Below, one piece after another: positions 47,867 through 57,284 of a stretch of 64,000 nt of DNA. The notes beneath the pieces are model-generated. The model saw only the letters and a program-made list of their open reading frames with translations. It did no database searches and had not been told where the DNA came from. A program made the translations under genes and the position numbers. Origin of the DNA: Ginsengibacter hankyongi (GTDB taxonomy: Bacteria; Bacteroidota; Bacteroidia; Chitinophagales; Chitinophagaceae). Each line of letters opens with the position of its first letter. Positions within the stretch are counted from its first letter, which is position 1. The stretch lies in assembly GCF_008710285.1 (NCBI RefSeq), contig NZ_VYQF01000009.1, positions 62,001-126,000 on the forward strand, read 5' to 3'.

Positions 47867-48598
47867 AAACATCTGTTTTTTTAAGTTATTGGTAAGTTTA
47901 TATATCAATAATAGTAATATTAATTTATATTATCTGCCTTTGGATAAAATCTGGTAAATACTGGAAAAAATTGGTTTATTTTTTCACTTTAGTCAACTCC
48001 TAATTTATAAGAAAGTCATGTTTAAAGCCGATAATGTGAGGCGTGCGTCTATACTATTCCGCTATCTCTAATTTATTGCCATGCTACATACAAACTCGTA
48101 CCGATGGCTTTATTGCATTTAATAATATCGGGCTTCTTATGACCAGTCCTTTGCATTTCATTAAAAGAATGCGAATAACCATTTCAGGCGCAGTATTAAC
48201 AATACTTATCACAATCTTCGCCGCCACCTAAAGGAACAAAGTCTGCTTTGTTAACAACATTTGAATCATCTCAAACCTTCAACAAAAAAACCCTGCTGCA
48301 AACATCAGGGTTAAATGACGGCATATACTGACTATATACAAATTCAGCAGGTCTTTAATAAATTTATGGCAGGTTGCCAGTCCGCTTATTTTGGCCGTGT
48401 CCATCACGGAAGCCCGCGTAATGTTTATGGGATTACAAAAGCGGTTTAATTATACAACTGAAAAAGCGCCATATACAAACTAATAAGGATCGGATCGATC
48501 CTGTTGTCATCTTTGATCGCTTCGTAAAGGCGGTGGTAATGGAGGTAATGGAAATAGAAGGGCTTTATAGTGGAGGGCCTAAGCAATTAAAAAAAGTA
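47867..48598. other. Region upstream of the susC-like gene, no gene assigned
   Basis: About 730 bases before the transporter start, presumably holding the promoter of the glycan locus. No regulator gene is here. A minus-strand terminator lies at 48284-48311. On the plus strand a start-less frame ends at 48603 (…IEGLYSGGPKQLKKVL); I cannot identify it. A short GATC-rich inverted repeat (GGATCGATCC) near 48490 has no known meaning. Confidence 0.45.
48284..48311 (-). terminator. Intrinsic terminator, minus strand
   Basis: On the minus strand ACCCTG, a 10-base loop and CAGGGT are followed by seven T's. It would end transcription coming from the HEPN remnant side (48599 and above) before the susC promoter region. 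The stem is short (6 bp) but the T-run is good. Confidence 0.55.
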
Positions 48599-48979
48599 TT
48601 ATAACCTGTCCGACAGTCCTTTCAATTCCTCCACCCTTTTCTTTAACACTTCCAGGTCCTGCATGCCGATAGAATAATCAATATCATAACGCCTACCTGT
48701 ATACGCTTTTTGCAAAAGCCGGAATAAACGTTCGTTCTTTTCATTGTTCCCGGGAAAAATATCAGGAAGGCGGTAATATACCATGGAGCAATAACGCAAT
48801 AAATTACCAATACTGTGCGTGTTCAGGTACATGCCCGTGGTAATAAGAAACATGGTATGCAAAGCCTGCTCGCCAGCCCGGTGCAACATAAAGCCCGCCA
48901 TATTTCTTTGTTTTCTTAACAGGTACAAATCAGCAGAGGCTAAAAATTCTGCTATTTTATTTGTGCCTTCTGTAAGCAA
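48599..48979 (-). pseudogene. HEPN-domain protein, probably N-terminally truncated
   Basis: The 126-residue product is a HEPN domain: NMAGFMLHRAGEQALHTMFLITTG and NTHSIGNLLRYC, then ERLFRLLQKAYTGRRYDIDYSI, matching the helices seen in C-terminal HEPN domains of nucleotidyltransferase-HEPN proteins of Bacteroidota (about 300 residues). The only available start is TTG at 48979. The frame stays open for another 30 bases upstream (LPQVSLKRNKE) until a stop, with no ATG, so an upstream nucleotidyltransferase part appears lost. The usual HEPN RNase motif R-x4-6-H is not intact near RRYDIDY. It abuts head-to-head with the coiled-coil tail gene at 49028. It could still be a small functional protein, but I favour a remnant. 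Confidence 0.6.
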
Positions 48980-49027
48980 CTCTTTATTTCGTTTTAAAGA
49001 TACCTGCGGAAGCTACTAAGAATTTTG

Positions 49028-49228
49028 ATGAACAGTTCTGCAATAAACGTTATATCCAGTACTTTTCATGATAATGCATCTGTTTCTAATACTAATTGTA
49101 CTTTAAACATAAACCTGCTTGATAAATACATTGAGCGGGTAGGAGAAAACAAAAAGCTTTACCAGGTTTTATTGAAAGAGAAGGATGAGAAGATTGCTTT
49201 GCTGGAAAAGACGATGGGAAAAAAATAG
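49028..49228 (+). CDS. Small coiled-coil protein or tail of a lost XRE regulator
   Basis: A 66-residue product with an ATG at 49028 and a TTG codon just before it. The last 25 residues (ENKKLYQVLLKEKDEKIALL) form an amphipathic helix like the coiled-coil tails that follow HTH_XRE domains in many Bacteroidota regulators. The first 40 residues are Asn/Ser-rich linker, also typical of such regulators. No helix-turn-helix is present. The frame reads back to about 48998 without an earlier ATG. It looks like the C-terminal half of a regulator whose DNA-binding domain has been deleted. A real small protein is possible. Confidence 0.4.
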   Translation: MNSSAINVISSTFHDNASVSNTNCTLNINLLDKYIERVGENKKLYQVLLKEKDEKIALLEKTMGKK

Positions 49229-49425
49229 CGGCCGCCACCTAACGAACGTGATTGCTAACTCTTTGGGGGTTTATCTTTGTTGAACGTGGATGTAATTCAT
49301 TGAGATAATTTTTTCCATGCAGATATTTCGGTTGCACCTACGCTCTACTCCAAAATAGTTCGAATACCCTTCACAGTAATGAATCATTTTAATTTTTTGT
49401 AATTTAAGTTGGCAGAATAAAATCC

Positions 49426-50072
49426 TCACACTTCCAGCCGTCCCGTATACACGCTGTTGGAAGCGATCTGCCCGTCTGCACTAACAAAACCTATCCATGT
49501 TTCTGCAACGGCACCTTTATTCTCACCAGGTATTGTAAGAGTAGCCGTACCGGCTGCCCTTTCTGCAGCATCCAGCGACCATGCCAGTTGTGTTTGCTTC
49601 TCCGGGAACCATGCTACCAATACAGTCTTGTCATTGGTTTTGGCGGTACCATCAGTTGAGTTATCTGTCCAGCAAAGACAAAGTTACCGCCAGCATCTAA
49701 AGTTACCGCCGCATTTTCAGCAACGGGCAGTTCGCCTTTGGAGATAAGAAACTTATCGTATAGTATTTCGTAATGAGGATACCGGCCTGCTAAGGCACTG
49801 TTCATTAAAACCTTCATGGCCCGATTGTAACCAGAGCCGCCGTGGTTAGGATCAGGAAACGTTTTGCGAAAGATGCCCGTTCCGGAAAACGCGTTGATGA
49901 ACGCATTGCAAACTTTCACTTTTTCACGCTGGGCCACCCGTGCCGGGGTAGGCTTGTCCGTTACTGTGCTGGTGGCACTGCGCATAAGGTCACGGCCATT
50001 TCTTCTAAAGCCGGATACGGGGCCTACTCTTCCGGTAAAGCCGCCCAATATTCCTTGTCTTATTTCTGCCAT
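49426..50072 (-). pseudogene. DUF6266-family protein gene with a frameshift
   Basis: The first frame, from 50072, begins MAEIRQGILGGFTGRVGPVS and continues to GGNFVFAG, the standard opening of DUF6266 proteins common in Chitinophagaceae and relatives. Around 49671 the frame breaks; the correct continuation, in another frame, reads WTDNSTDGTAKTNDKTVLVA and runs to a natural C-terminus near 49426 (SNSVYTGRLEV). A single missing base in TTTGCTGGACAG explains this. With the base restored the protein would be about 215 residues, the usual family size. The function of DUF6266 is unknown. Sequencing error cannot be excluded. Confidence 0.75.
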
Positions 50073-50610
50073 ATTATTTATTTTTAATGAAAATAATTTT
50101 TGTTTACCGCTTTATTCCTGTTTCCTAACCAGCCAATTCCCCAAGTGATTTAATGAATAGATACCAAGTGGTAACTCAATTTTCGGTGTTAAGACCGAAC
50201 AAATACCGGCCAAATACCATCCGCTTACTATTTATTCTCCGGTCACTATTAAACGCAGGTATTGATTAATTATTGTGCAGGGAGATGAAAGAGGTAGGAA
50301 AAAGGAAATTGATCAGAGAGAACGATATTGTAAACAAATTCAAAATAACAATGCAGCTCCTCTTCGTATAGGCCAGCTGTTACTAACGTGATACCCTGTA
50401 AATTGAAAAACTCTCCGAAAGGTTTCCATTTTATACAAATCATTAAATTTCATACGCTGTATATTTCGTTTTTCAAATGTCGGGGCGGGTCAAAGTGAAT
50501 GCCAATCCAAAGCAATACTTTTATTTACCTCATCCAAAATACCCCTATGCTATCGCGCAATATTCCCAAAGATGCTAACTTTATCATTTGAACCTATCAA
50601 TTTATTCATT
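50073..50610. other. Intergenic region, nothing recognised
   Basis: This 538-base spacer lies between the divergent DUF6266 remnant and the cupin gene. It should contain two outward promoters. I see no RNA, repeat or gene fragment that I can support. Confidence 0.5.
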
Positions 50611-51114
50611 ATGATGCCGGCAAATAATGGTAACAATAAAGTGCAAGTAAATCAATCAGTTTTTTTTCGCGCATTGGGCACTACCTATAAAGTGCTAAGT
50701 GAATCAGTAAGCGGGTCTGCTGCAATAGTAGAACACACCCTGGAGGCTAGAAGTATCGGATCCCCCATGCATAAACATACCCATGAAGACGAAATATCGT
50801 ATATACTTGAGGGTGAGCTTTCCGTATTCCAAAACGGGAATGTTCAAACTGCAGGTCCTGGACAGTATATCGTAAAACCAAGGGGATTTTTTCATACTTT
50901 TTGGAATTCGGGAACAGAGGTGGTGCGCTTTATCGAGGTGATTACACCTGGAAACTTTGAATGTTATTTTGCTGAAATAGCTCCTTTCCTACAACCCGGA
51001 AAGCCGCCTCAGATTGATAGACTTAAAGAAACAGCTAAAAAGTACGGCCTTATTATCGATCCATATGGCGCAGAAGAAATTATTAAACGGTATGATTTAA
51101 GCCCCTTGTCATAA
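50611..51114 (+). CDS. Cupin-domain protein
   Basis: Small cytoplasmic protein of 167 residues with one cupin barrel. The metal-type motif lies around residues 50-70: SPMHKHTHEDEISYILEG, with the second motif GQYIVKPRGFFHTFWNSG. These provide three His and one Glu, so a metal-binding cupin is likely. The start at 50611 (MMPANN) is favoured; a codon at 50572 would add 13 residues of poor protein character. A C-terminal helix (PQIDRLKETAKKYGLII) follows. No neighbours are informative. Such proteins are annotated as quercetinase-like or 'cupin domain-containing'; no specific reaction can be given. Confidence 0.85.
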   Translation: MMPANNGNNKVQVNQSVFFRALGTTYKVLSESVSGSAAIVEHTLEARSIGSPMHKHTHEDEISYILEGELSVFQNGNVQTAGPGQYIVKPRGFFHTFWNSGTEVVRFIEVITPGNFECYFAEIAPFLQPGKPPQIDRLKETAKKYGLIIDPYGAEEIIKRYDLSPLS

Positions 51115-51790
51115 CTCAATCAATCAAACATCAATAAACGGAACATACCAGATTAATTATCATACTGATGATGGGGCATTAAAAAAACACCGTACTTATC
51201 TGCACAGCGCGGAGATTTCTTCAGAAATATTAATACGCAGGCTGGTTTGCCATTCAAATGAAACTTTTTATAAGATAAATTTAATTTCTTAACTTGACCT
51301 TCGTAAGATAATTGGTAATTATAACCCTAATTGTCAATGTGCCTGGGGATACCGAAAATATGATCTGGAAGATTTTAAATAAATGTGCCCTGTCATGGCA
51401 GGCGTCCCGATATAGAAATCGACTCCAATTGGAAACTAAAAGTATCTGCCTGTTGCTTCGAATTTAAAGAAATGATAGAATCAATACCTGGGAATTTCGA
51501 AAATACACAAGTCGTAATTTCTGAATTGCAAATTTAAAGCACGGGACAGCAATCTGTTGCCTGAAGTATGAAAATGCAAAAGCCGGAACAGCATCTAACC
51601 TGAAAGATTAAGCGAAGATATAGGGACATTCAGTATAAGGATGGAGGAAAAAATATTACCGGGCTTTTTTTATTGTTAAATCAAGTCAAAGGTACAATCC
51701 GGCTATTCAGAATGAATTCCATCAGACATCTTTTGGTTAAGCTGAGGCTCCTCAGTTTCTACTAAAAGGGTGAACAAATAACTCAGAATC
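51115..51790. other. Intergenic region, nothing recognised
   Basis: A 676-base stretch with stops in all frames at short intervals. Neither strand shows a family-like peptide. It may be degraded sequence; I can support no feature. Confidence 0.45.
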
Positions 51791-52126
51791 ATGAATACCA
51801 CATATTCACAAATAGCAAAGTCATTGGTTGCATTTGGCATTGTCATCGCTCTCGTAATTGGAGCGGCGATACCTCACCAATATAGTTATTACATCATAAT
51901 GAGATGGTTTATCATGACTACATTTACTTACTTCGTTTTTACCTCTTGCAAAAATAAAAAGACCGGGCTCCTGATTTTTTACAGTGCATCTGCACTTCTT
52001 TTTAATCCCTTTAAGAAGAATTGGTTGCAAAAAGAAACCTGGCATTCAATTGACTATTTAGTAGCTGTCATTATCACCATAATAATAGTATACGAATGGC
52101 TGGAATATGAGAAAACCCGGGCGTAA
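51791..52126 (+). CDS. Small membrane protein, DUF6804-like
   Basis: A 111-residue protein with four hydrophobic segments: SLVAFGIVIALVIGAAI, MRWFIMTTFTYFVF, GLLIFYSASALLFNPF and IDYLVAVIITIIIVYEW. The FYSASALLFNPFKKNWLQKE block followed by W-x-x-I-D is the pattern I associate with DUF6804 proteins. The function is unknown. The ATG has no competing start, and the gene stands alone on the plus strand. Confidence 0.7.
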   Translation: MNTTYSQIAKSLVAFGIVIALVIGAAIPHQYSYYIIMRWFIMTTFTYFVFTSCKNKKTGLLIFYSASALLFNPFKKNWLQKETWHSIDYLVAVIITIIIVYEWLEYEKTRA

Positions 52127-52445
52127 ACAGAAATAGCCAAGCCGGGCCTTGGCTGAAAATTGCTAATTAGCTTTGTGCATATTCAGTTCTTTTGCAAATC
52201 ATTTGAGCACCCACTAACACAAGCAAAAAATTGTTAAATAGCGTGACACATTACTATCAGTTTCAGCCTGCGCAGGACTTTCGTTTTTTGTTTTGCGCAC
52301 CCCGGCTTTCCCGAAGAAGTCTCGGCCCGGACTCAAAAAAATCACCCCGTTAATTACAGAAACAAAACCTTTTGTAACCTTTTTGATTGAATGACACTCC
52401 AATATGGTATGGCTATATTATCAAACACAATCTAAATAAATCAAG
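52127..52445. other. Intergenic region with a weak hairpin
   Basis: A 319-base spacer. Just after the small membrane protein, AGCCAAG and CTTGGCT form a 7-bp stem with loop CCGGGC at about 52136-52155, but no T-run follows, so terminator function is doubtful. Nothing else is recognised. Confidence 0.4.
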
Positions 52446-52868
52446 ATGGCAGTCGCTAATTTAAATCAAGAGCTTAAACCAACATTCCATTTATTAAAGT
52501 ACACATTTGGCATTGTTTCAATTGTTGCAGGAATTGACAAATTCACCGACTTGTTAACACAATGGGAAAATTATCTTAACCCTGGCATTGCACATTTAAT
52601 TCCATTTACACCACATACTTTCATGATGATAGTTGGAGTAATTGAAGTTATCGCAGGTTTGATCGTACTGGCCAAACCAATAATCGGAGGATATATTGTT
52701 TCAGCCTGGTTAACATTAATCGCAATTACTTTATTAGCAAGTGGAAATTATTTAGATGTTGCTGTTCGTGATATCGTAATGGGAATTGGAGCATTTTCTC
52801 TTGCCAAAATCAGCAAGCTTACTTCATCAATAGTGCCCGGTAGAGGGAACTTTGCTCAACCGCAATAG
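52446..52868 (+). CDS. DoxX-like small membrane protein
   Basis: A 140-residue inner-membrane protein with four hydrophobic helices: TFGIVSIVAGIDKFTDLL, TFMMIVGVIEVIAGLIVL, GGYIVSAWLTLIAITLLA and a final VAVRDIVMGIGAFSLAKI. The 'G(I/L)-DKF' turn in helix 1 and the xxGxxEVxAGLxVL helix 2 are typical of DoxX-like proteins. The family is diverse and the role here is unknown. The start is unambiguous and the protein is complete. Confidence 0.75.
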   Translation: MAVANLNQELKPTFHLLKYTFGIVSIVAGIDKFTDLLTQWENYLNPGIAHLIPFTPHTFMMIVGVIEVIAGLIVLAKPIIGGYIVSAWLTLIAITLLASGNYLDVAVRDIVMGIGAFSLAKISKLTSSIVPGRGNFAQPQ

Positions 52869-53405
52869 TAACCTGAATCTTTAATTATAAACCAGCCCGC
52901 CGGCAGGTTTGACAACGGTTATGAACAGACGAAATTTTAAATTCCCGGACGGTATAAATGCATGGCCGTGGAGCGTCAACAATGAATCCTTCCCTCATAC
53001 GTACTTTCAATACTATTAATTAATCCGACAAAATCATTACTCACCATCAACGCACATTGATAAAAAATTTGAGTTGCTCAACGGCACCACTCAAACCCGT
53101 ACGCAAGTATAAAAAAGGCCACAAGAAAACGCCGCGGCCCAAAACCAGCCACATGCGTCTAAATACTTATTAAGAAATTACTTTATTAAGTTTAAGATTT
53201 AACAAAATCAAAATCCCAATTAAAATACTGAAGGATAAATTGATGAATGTCGTAAGTTTAAAAGATCTTGCCCCCTATAAGTTTAAGTTAATTTCTTGGA
53301 AGGAGCCCAAACTGTGAGTTATTAATAACCGTTATGCCTACACGAAAAAATCAGATTCATTAACCAACAGTTACTATCCAGACGACCGGCCAATCGTTAG
53401 GTTTA
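52869..53405. other. Intergenic region, nothing recognised
   Basis: A 537-base spacer between the convergent DoxX-like and exported-protein genes. No clear terminator, RNA or gene fragment is visible. A GGCC-containing imperfect hairpin near 53118-53140 is too weak to call. Confidence 0.45.
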
Positions 53406-54470
53406 TTAATCCACCGGGGAAGCATAATCACTTACATTGACCGCAAAGTGCCTGCTGTCTGCATTATTTTTTCGAAGTTTATCCGCCAGCAGCGCTGCCG
53501 CCTCGTGCAGCATTTTGCCGTCTCTTTCATCAAAGTCGTTCATAGCAAGCGCATCAGCTTCTACCATCGCCTTCTCCGGTTCGTCCAGATAGAGATAGAT
53601 CTTAGCCAGGTTGTAGTAACTAGCATACCTCATTTTCCTGTCCTCTTTATCGGTCGAGATGTATTGACGTTTTACTTTTTCAAAATAATCGATAACCGGT
53701 TGCATCTTAAGCTTTACTTTATCCAGCGGTTCATTTTCGTTCATAAGTACAACCACGTTTTTGAAATCGTTCCAGGCTTTCTGCTGGTCACCGTAAGCTT
53801 TATGGCGTTTATTATTTAATATCCACAAAATATCATTTACCCGCCTCGCAGGAAAACCATATTCGTTATTCAGCCATTGATTGGCTTGGGTAACTACGGT
53901 TGCTGTAAGCTGCACGGCAATAGACGACCTTACATCATTGAACTTGTTATTATAATAGGTTGAAGCCTCTTGTGGTGAATTTGACTCAGGGGTTTTAAAA
54001 GTCATTTTATTGCCCCGGTCAAATAATATTTTATTGCTGACAAGGGTATTGCCTTTATAGTCATAAACAGACATCCTGGCGGCGAAAGAATAAGTAAGTT
54101 GCGTAGCGAAGAAAGATGTTCTTATTTCCCTCCCTTGTTTGTCTCTTGAGGTGTTTATTCTTTCGATGGATTCGGGTCTGTCAAACACCAGATCATCCAT
54201 CATCAGCAGGACGGTAACATGCCCGGTACCTTGTACTTTTCTTAACCCTTCTACCAGGATATTATTCTCCAGGTTTAGTACTGAATAACCGAGCCCAAGA
54301 GAAGGTGATGCTTCCAGCCGCACATTATAAGTTTTATAGGCTTCAGGTAAAGGATTCTCCGGAAAGTCGCGGTACGACACGCTGAAATTAAAGCGGTCAA
54401 GATCCACCCGTTGCGCATAGACGGCTGAAATAAATAGCATAAAGCCTGAAAGAGCGAATAGTTTTTTCAT
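53406..54470 (-). CDS. Exported protein of unknown function with TPR-like C-terminus
   Basis: A 354-residue protein with a signal peptide (MKKLFALSGFMLFISAVYAQ). The first 170 residues are beta-rich (VDLDRFNFSVSYRDFPENPL…, MSVYDYKGNTLVSNKILFD). The C-terminal part is helical, with a tetratricopeptide-like pair: YASYYNLAKIYLYLDEPEKA and ALAMNDFDERDGKMLHEAAA. I do not recognise a named family. Similar exported proteins occur in Sphingobacteriia and Chitinophagia genomes as hypotheticals. It is a single gene, upstream of and divergent from the lipase-maturation-factor-like gene. Confidence 0.75.
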   Translation of the reverse strand: MKKLFALSGFMLFISAVYAQRVDLDRFNFSVSYRDFPENPLPEAYKTYNVRLEASPSLGLGYSVLNLENNILVEGLRKVQGTGHVTVLLMMDDLVFDRPESIERINTSRDKQGREIRTSFFATQLTYSFAARMSVYDYKGNTLVSNKILFDRGNKMTFKTPESNSPQEASTYYNNKFNDVRSSIAVQLTATVVTQANQWLNNEYGFPARRVNDILWILNNKRHKAYGDQQKAWNDFKNVVVLMNENEPLDKVKLKMQPVIDYFEKVKRQYISTDKEDRKMRYASYYNLAKIYLYLDEPEKAMVEADALAMNDFDERDGKMLHEAAALLADKLRKNNADSRHFAVNVSDYASPVD

Positions 54471-54712
54471 AATAAACAGATTATTCGGTGTTTACAACGA
54501 TGAAAGCACCGAAAAATTATATTTATTCAACTTTCAGCATCTATTGAAACTCAGAAACTAATATCATTTAAATTTCCATGGTGTTACTTCTCTCAAAAAC
54601 TTCAAATTATTTCAAGCTTGAAAGGCGCAATTTGGAATGAAGAATATATTAATTCATCATAATTTTATAGCAGTAAAAACAGCGTTAATACTCCGGAAAT
54701 AAAATATGGATA

Positions 54713-56263
54713 GTGGAGCCAATAAACGAAACGGATACTGAAATTCAACCGGCGATTGCGGAGCCTATGCGCCTAACTTATTGGCTGACCCGTTTTATGA
54801 TTCTGCGTTTACTGGGTGTTATTTATGCTATTGCATTTCTTGTTGCTATTAACCAGTTGCTTCCGCTCATTGGCTCAAATGGCCTTCTACCGGTGGGCAT
54901 TTATTTTAAACAGGTCCGTGAAGCGCTCGGATCGACAAGTGCAGGATTTATCAGGCTTCCATCACTATTTTGGTTTTTCCAATCAGATACCGCACTGTTA
55001 ACAGTAGCGTGGACAGGGTTTATTCTTTCCTTAATTGTAACCGCTGGCTTTGCTAATGCGCCTATACTTACTGTATTGTGGTTGCTGGACATGTCGATAG
55101 TTCATGCTGGCCAGGAATGGTATGGATACGGGTGGGAAATTCAATTACTCGAGACCGGGTTTCTAGCTATATTTCTTTGCCCGCTTATTGACATGCGACC
55201 ATTTCCAGGTCGTGCACCGCCATTGCCAATTATTGTTTTGTTTCGCTGGCTTATCTTCCGCATCATGCTGGGCGCAGGTCTTATTAAGTTACGCGGTGAT
55301 AAAATCTGGCGCAACGGCACGGCACTTTATTATCATTTTGAAACGCAACCATTGCCCGGACCTTTTAGCCGTTGGTTCAATTTTTTACCACGGGCTGTTT
55401 TGAAAATTGGTGTGTGGTTCAACTTTCTAGCTGAGTTGGCAGCTCCGTTATTTGTCTTTTGGCCAAGACTTGCACGTCATATTGCTGCATCGGTGATAAT
55501 ACTTTTCCAACTCATCCTTATCATTAGCGGCAACCTTTCCTTTTTCAATTGGCTTACCATCCTTCCGGCATTGGCTGGTTTTGATGATGGATTCTGGTCA
55601 AAGGTTCTTCCACAAAAGCTTGTTCGTAAAGCAGAAACTGCTGCTGCAAACGAACAGCCATCCCGACCTATGTTTATTACCGCATGGGCTGTAACAATAG
55701 TGATTGGGCTGCTTAGCATCCAGCCTGCCTTCAATATCTTATCTCCCCGTCAGATCATGAACGGCTCTTTTGATCCTTTCGAACTTGTGAATACTTATGG
55801 TGCCTTCGGAACGGTTGGACAGGAACGTTTAAATGTTGTGTTCGAAGGAACGAGTAACGATACCACAAATAATAATGCACAATGGAAACCGTATCTATAC
55901 AAAGCACTGCCCGTTATGCCCGACAAACGACCTCCGCAAATAGCTCCTTACCAACTTCATTTGGATTGGCAAATGTGGTTTGCCGCAATGGATACTCCTG
56001 ATGATTATCCATGGACGCTGAATCTTGTTTGGAAATTGCTGCATAACGATAGAGGCACTTTGAGTTTATTTGCAAACAATCCCTTCCCGGAAAAGCCTCC
56101 TAAATATATTCGGGCGGTTTTGTATCGCTATTCGTTTGCAGCACCGGGAAACCCGGATGGACTTTGGTGGATCCGTGAGCGGCTCGGCGAATGGATCCCG
56201 GCAATGTCGGTCAATGATGTGCTTCTTAAAGATTACCTGCAACGTAATGAATGGCTCCCGTAA
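54713..56263 (+). CDS. Lipase-maturation-factor (LMF1)-like membrane protein
   Basis: Membrane protein of 516 residues starting with GTG at 54713; no ATG in frame gives a better start. It has about seven hydrophobic segments and carries the LMF landmarks: LTYWLTRFMILRLLGVIYAI, GWEIQLLETGFLAIFLCPL, FRWLIFRIMLGAGLIKLRGD, then WRNGTALYYHFETQPLPGPF and SRWFNFLPR. The C-terminal soluble part contains the LMF-typical WQMWFAAMD and PPKYIRAVLYRYSFA. In animals LMF1 helps fold lipases in the ER; in bacteria the role is unproven, perhaps in assembly of exported proteins. Length is normal. The gene is followed by a strong terminator. Confidence 0.9.
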   Translation: MEPINETDTEIQPAIAEPMRLTYWLTRFMILRLLGVIYAIAFLVAINQLLPLIGSNGLLPVGIYFKQVREALGSTSAGFIRLPSLFWFFQSDTALLTVAWTGFILSLIVTAGFANAPILTVLWLLDMSIVHAGQEWYGYGWEIQLLETGFLAIFLCPLIDMRPFPGRAPPLPIIVLFRWLIFRIMLGAGLIKLRGDKIWRNGTALYYHFETQPLPGPFSRWFNFLPRAVLKIGVWFNFLAELAAPLFVFWPRLARHIAASVIILFQLILIISGNLSFFNWLTILPALAGFDDGFWSKVLPQKLVRKAETAAANEQPSRPMFITAWAVTIVIGLLSIQPAFNILSPRQIMNGSFDPFELVNTYGAFGTVGQERLNVVFEGTSNDTTNNNAQWKPYLYKALPVMPDKRPPQIAPYQLHLDWQMWFAAMDTPDDYPWTLNLVWKLLHNDRGTLSLFANNPFPEKPPKYIRAVLYRYSFAAPGNPDGLWWIRERLGEWIPAMSVNDVLLKDYLQRNEWLP

Positions 56264-56348
56264 AACACCTCGCAAATGGCCGAACTCATAAATTACTCAC
56301 GATTTATAAGCGCTTAAATGAACATTGTGACAGTCTTAAAAACCAAAA

Positions 56349-56375
56349 AGCCCGCAAACACTGAGTTTGCGGGCT
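56349..56375. terminator. Strong bidirectional intrinsic terminator
   Basis: AGCCCGCAAAC, loop ACTGA, GTTTGCGGGCT form an 11-bp perfect stem with A/T runs on both sides. It serves the lipase-maturation-factor-like gene on the plus strand and would also end a minus-strand transcript from the tmRNA-like fragment just to its right. Confidence 0.9.
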
Positions 56376-56402
56376 TTTGATTTCTTTTGAATTGTAAAAA
56401 AG

Positions 56403-56430
56403 TGGAGCTGCAGGGAGTCGAACCCTACTG
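56403..56430 (-). other. Isolated tmRNA/tRNA-like 3' end, attachment-site candidate
   Basis: On the minus strand the sequence reads as a T-arm (AGGG-TTCGACT-CCCT) followed by an acceptor strand GCAGCTCC and A. This is how many tmRNA (ssrA) genes end. The rest of the molecule is absent: to the right the sequence becomes AT-rich, and no GGGGCTG start or tag frame is seen within 400 bases. A terminator lies 27 bases downstream, as expected for the native 3' flank. Displaced 3' ends of this kind are left at the far side of elements that integrate into ssrA or tRNA genes. A tRNA origin is possible but the acceptor CAGCTCC favours ssrA. Confidence 0.6.
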
Positions 56431-57203
56431 ATAATTAAATAATTTACAGTGTTTTACGAAATTTCAAAAAGCAAACTCATGAATTACGCAAGAATATTAT
56501 TTTGTCAAAGAATCACTTGAGGGTTTTGTCTCTTCAAAGATAAAAACTTTCATAATATGCCCATATTTTTATTCCACTTATCAACTGAATAACTTACTAG
56601 GAAATTTGAAAAAGAATTATTATACCTGAGGATAATTTCTTTATCAATAAAAAAATCTTTCTTTCGGTGAAAGACATGTAGCATCGGCAATGGAATCCTG
56701 CATTCTCCTGCACTCACAATTCAGTGCATAACTGTTTGCGAAAAACCCGGACGGTATCAAAAGGCCAACTGTAAAATTTATAACGTGAAAGCATAAACGC
56801 ATCTTATCTTTTCCGGCTTACCGGATTCTCCACATCTATTGAGTTTTGTTGCAAACACCTGTTCAAGAATGTTGCCACTACATGCCCTGTTTGAAAAGAA
56901 AATAAAACGGCTACAGATTGCTACAGTTTTCTAAAACAAATGGGTCAAACGCGAAAGCGAAGTTAGCGGGCGTATTATCAAGGATAAATCAGGTAGCCAA
57001 AAGCTTCCGGCATAAACACAAATTCTGCGCTGCACCTGTCACACTGAGCCCCGCTGAATTGCCTTCCTTTATTCCGTTTCCTTTTGCCCGTTTACGCCCG
57101 CTTTAACACTTAGCTTTCTTTTTTCCCATTTTTTCTTTTAAAAAACAGTTTTTTTCGGAACAGATGGGAGAAACATTATTTAATCATTTTAAAATTTACA
57201 ATT
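56431..57203. other. AT-rich non-coding region inside the presumed element edge
   Basis: This 773-base stretch separates the tmRNA-like end from the SSB fragment. It has no gene I can identify; a short plus-strand frame at 56918-57106 does not resemble a known protein. T- and A-runs near 57115-57160 could belong to the promoter of the former SSB gene. No integrase or excisionase is visible. Confidence 0.45.
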
Positions 57204-57284
57204 ATGGAACTCGTAGGAAGAATCACGAAAGACGCGGTTGTCAGGCAACTGAAAGATGACAAAGCAGCGGCAGCGATTATGTAA
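57204..57284 (+). pseudogene. Single-stranded-DNA-binding protein (SSB), N-terminal fragment
   Basis: The 26-residue product MELVGRITKDAVVRQLKDDK (then AAAAIM) matches the first strand of the OB-fold SSBs carried by Bacteroidota plasmids and conjugative elements. The frame stops at 57282-57284, so the fold cannot form. The stop region overlaps, in another frame, the start of the DUF932 fragment. A deletion fused the two genes out of frame. Confidence 0.7.

Noticed and set aside
48420-48603. Plus-strand frame ending IEGLYSGGPKQLKKVL
   Set aside because: It reads smoothly for about 60 residues but has no start codon and I cannot match it to a transposase or other family.
52136-52155. Hairpin after the small membrane protein as terminator
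   Set aside because: The 7-bp stem has no following T-run; termination here is not supported.
53100-53150. Hairpin with GGCC arms in the 52.9-53.4 kb spacer
   Set aside because: Arms are imperfect and short; probably chance.
56403-56800. Complete tmRNA gene
   Set aside because: Only the last ~28 bases fit; no GGGGCTG 5' end, pseudoknots or tag-peptide frame can be found to the right.
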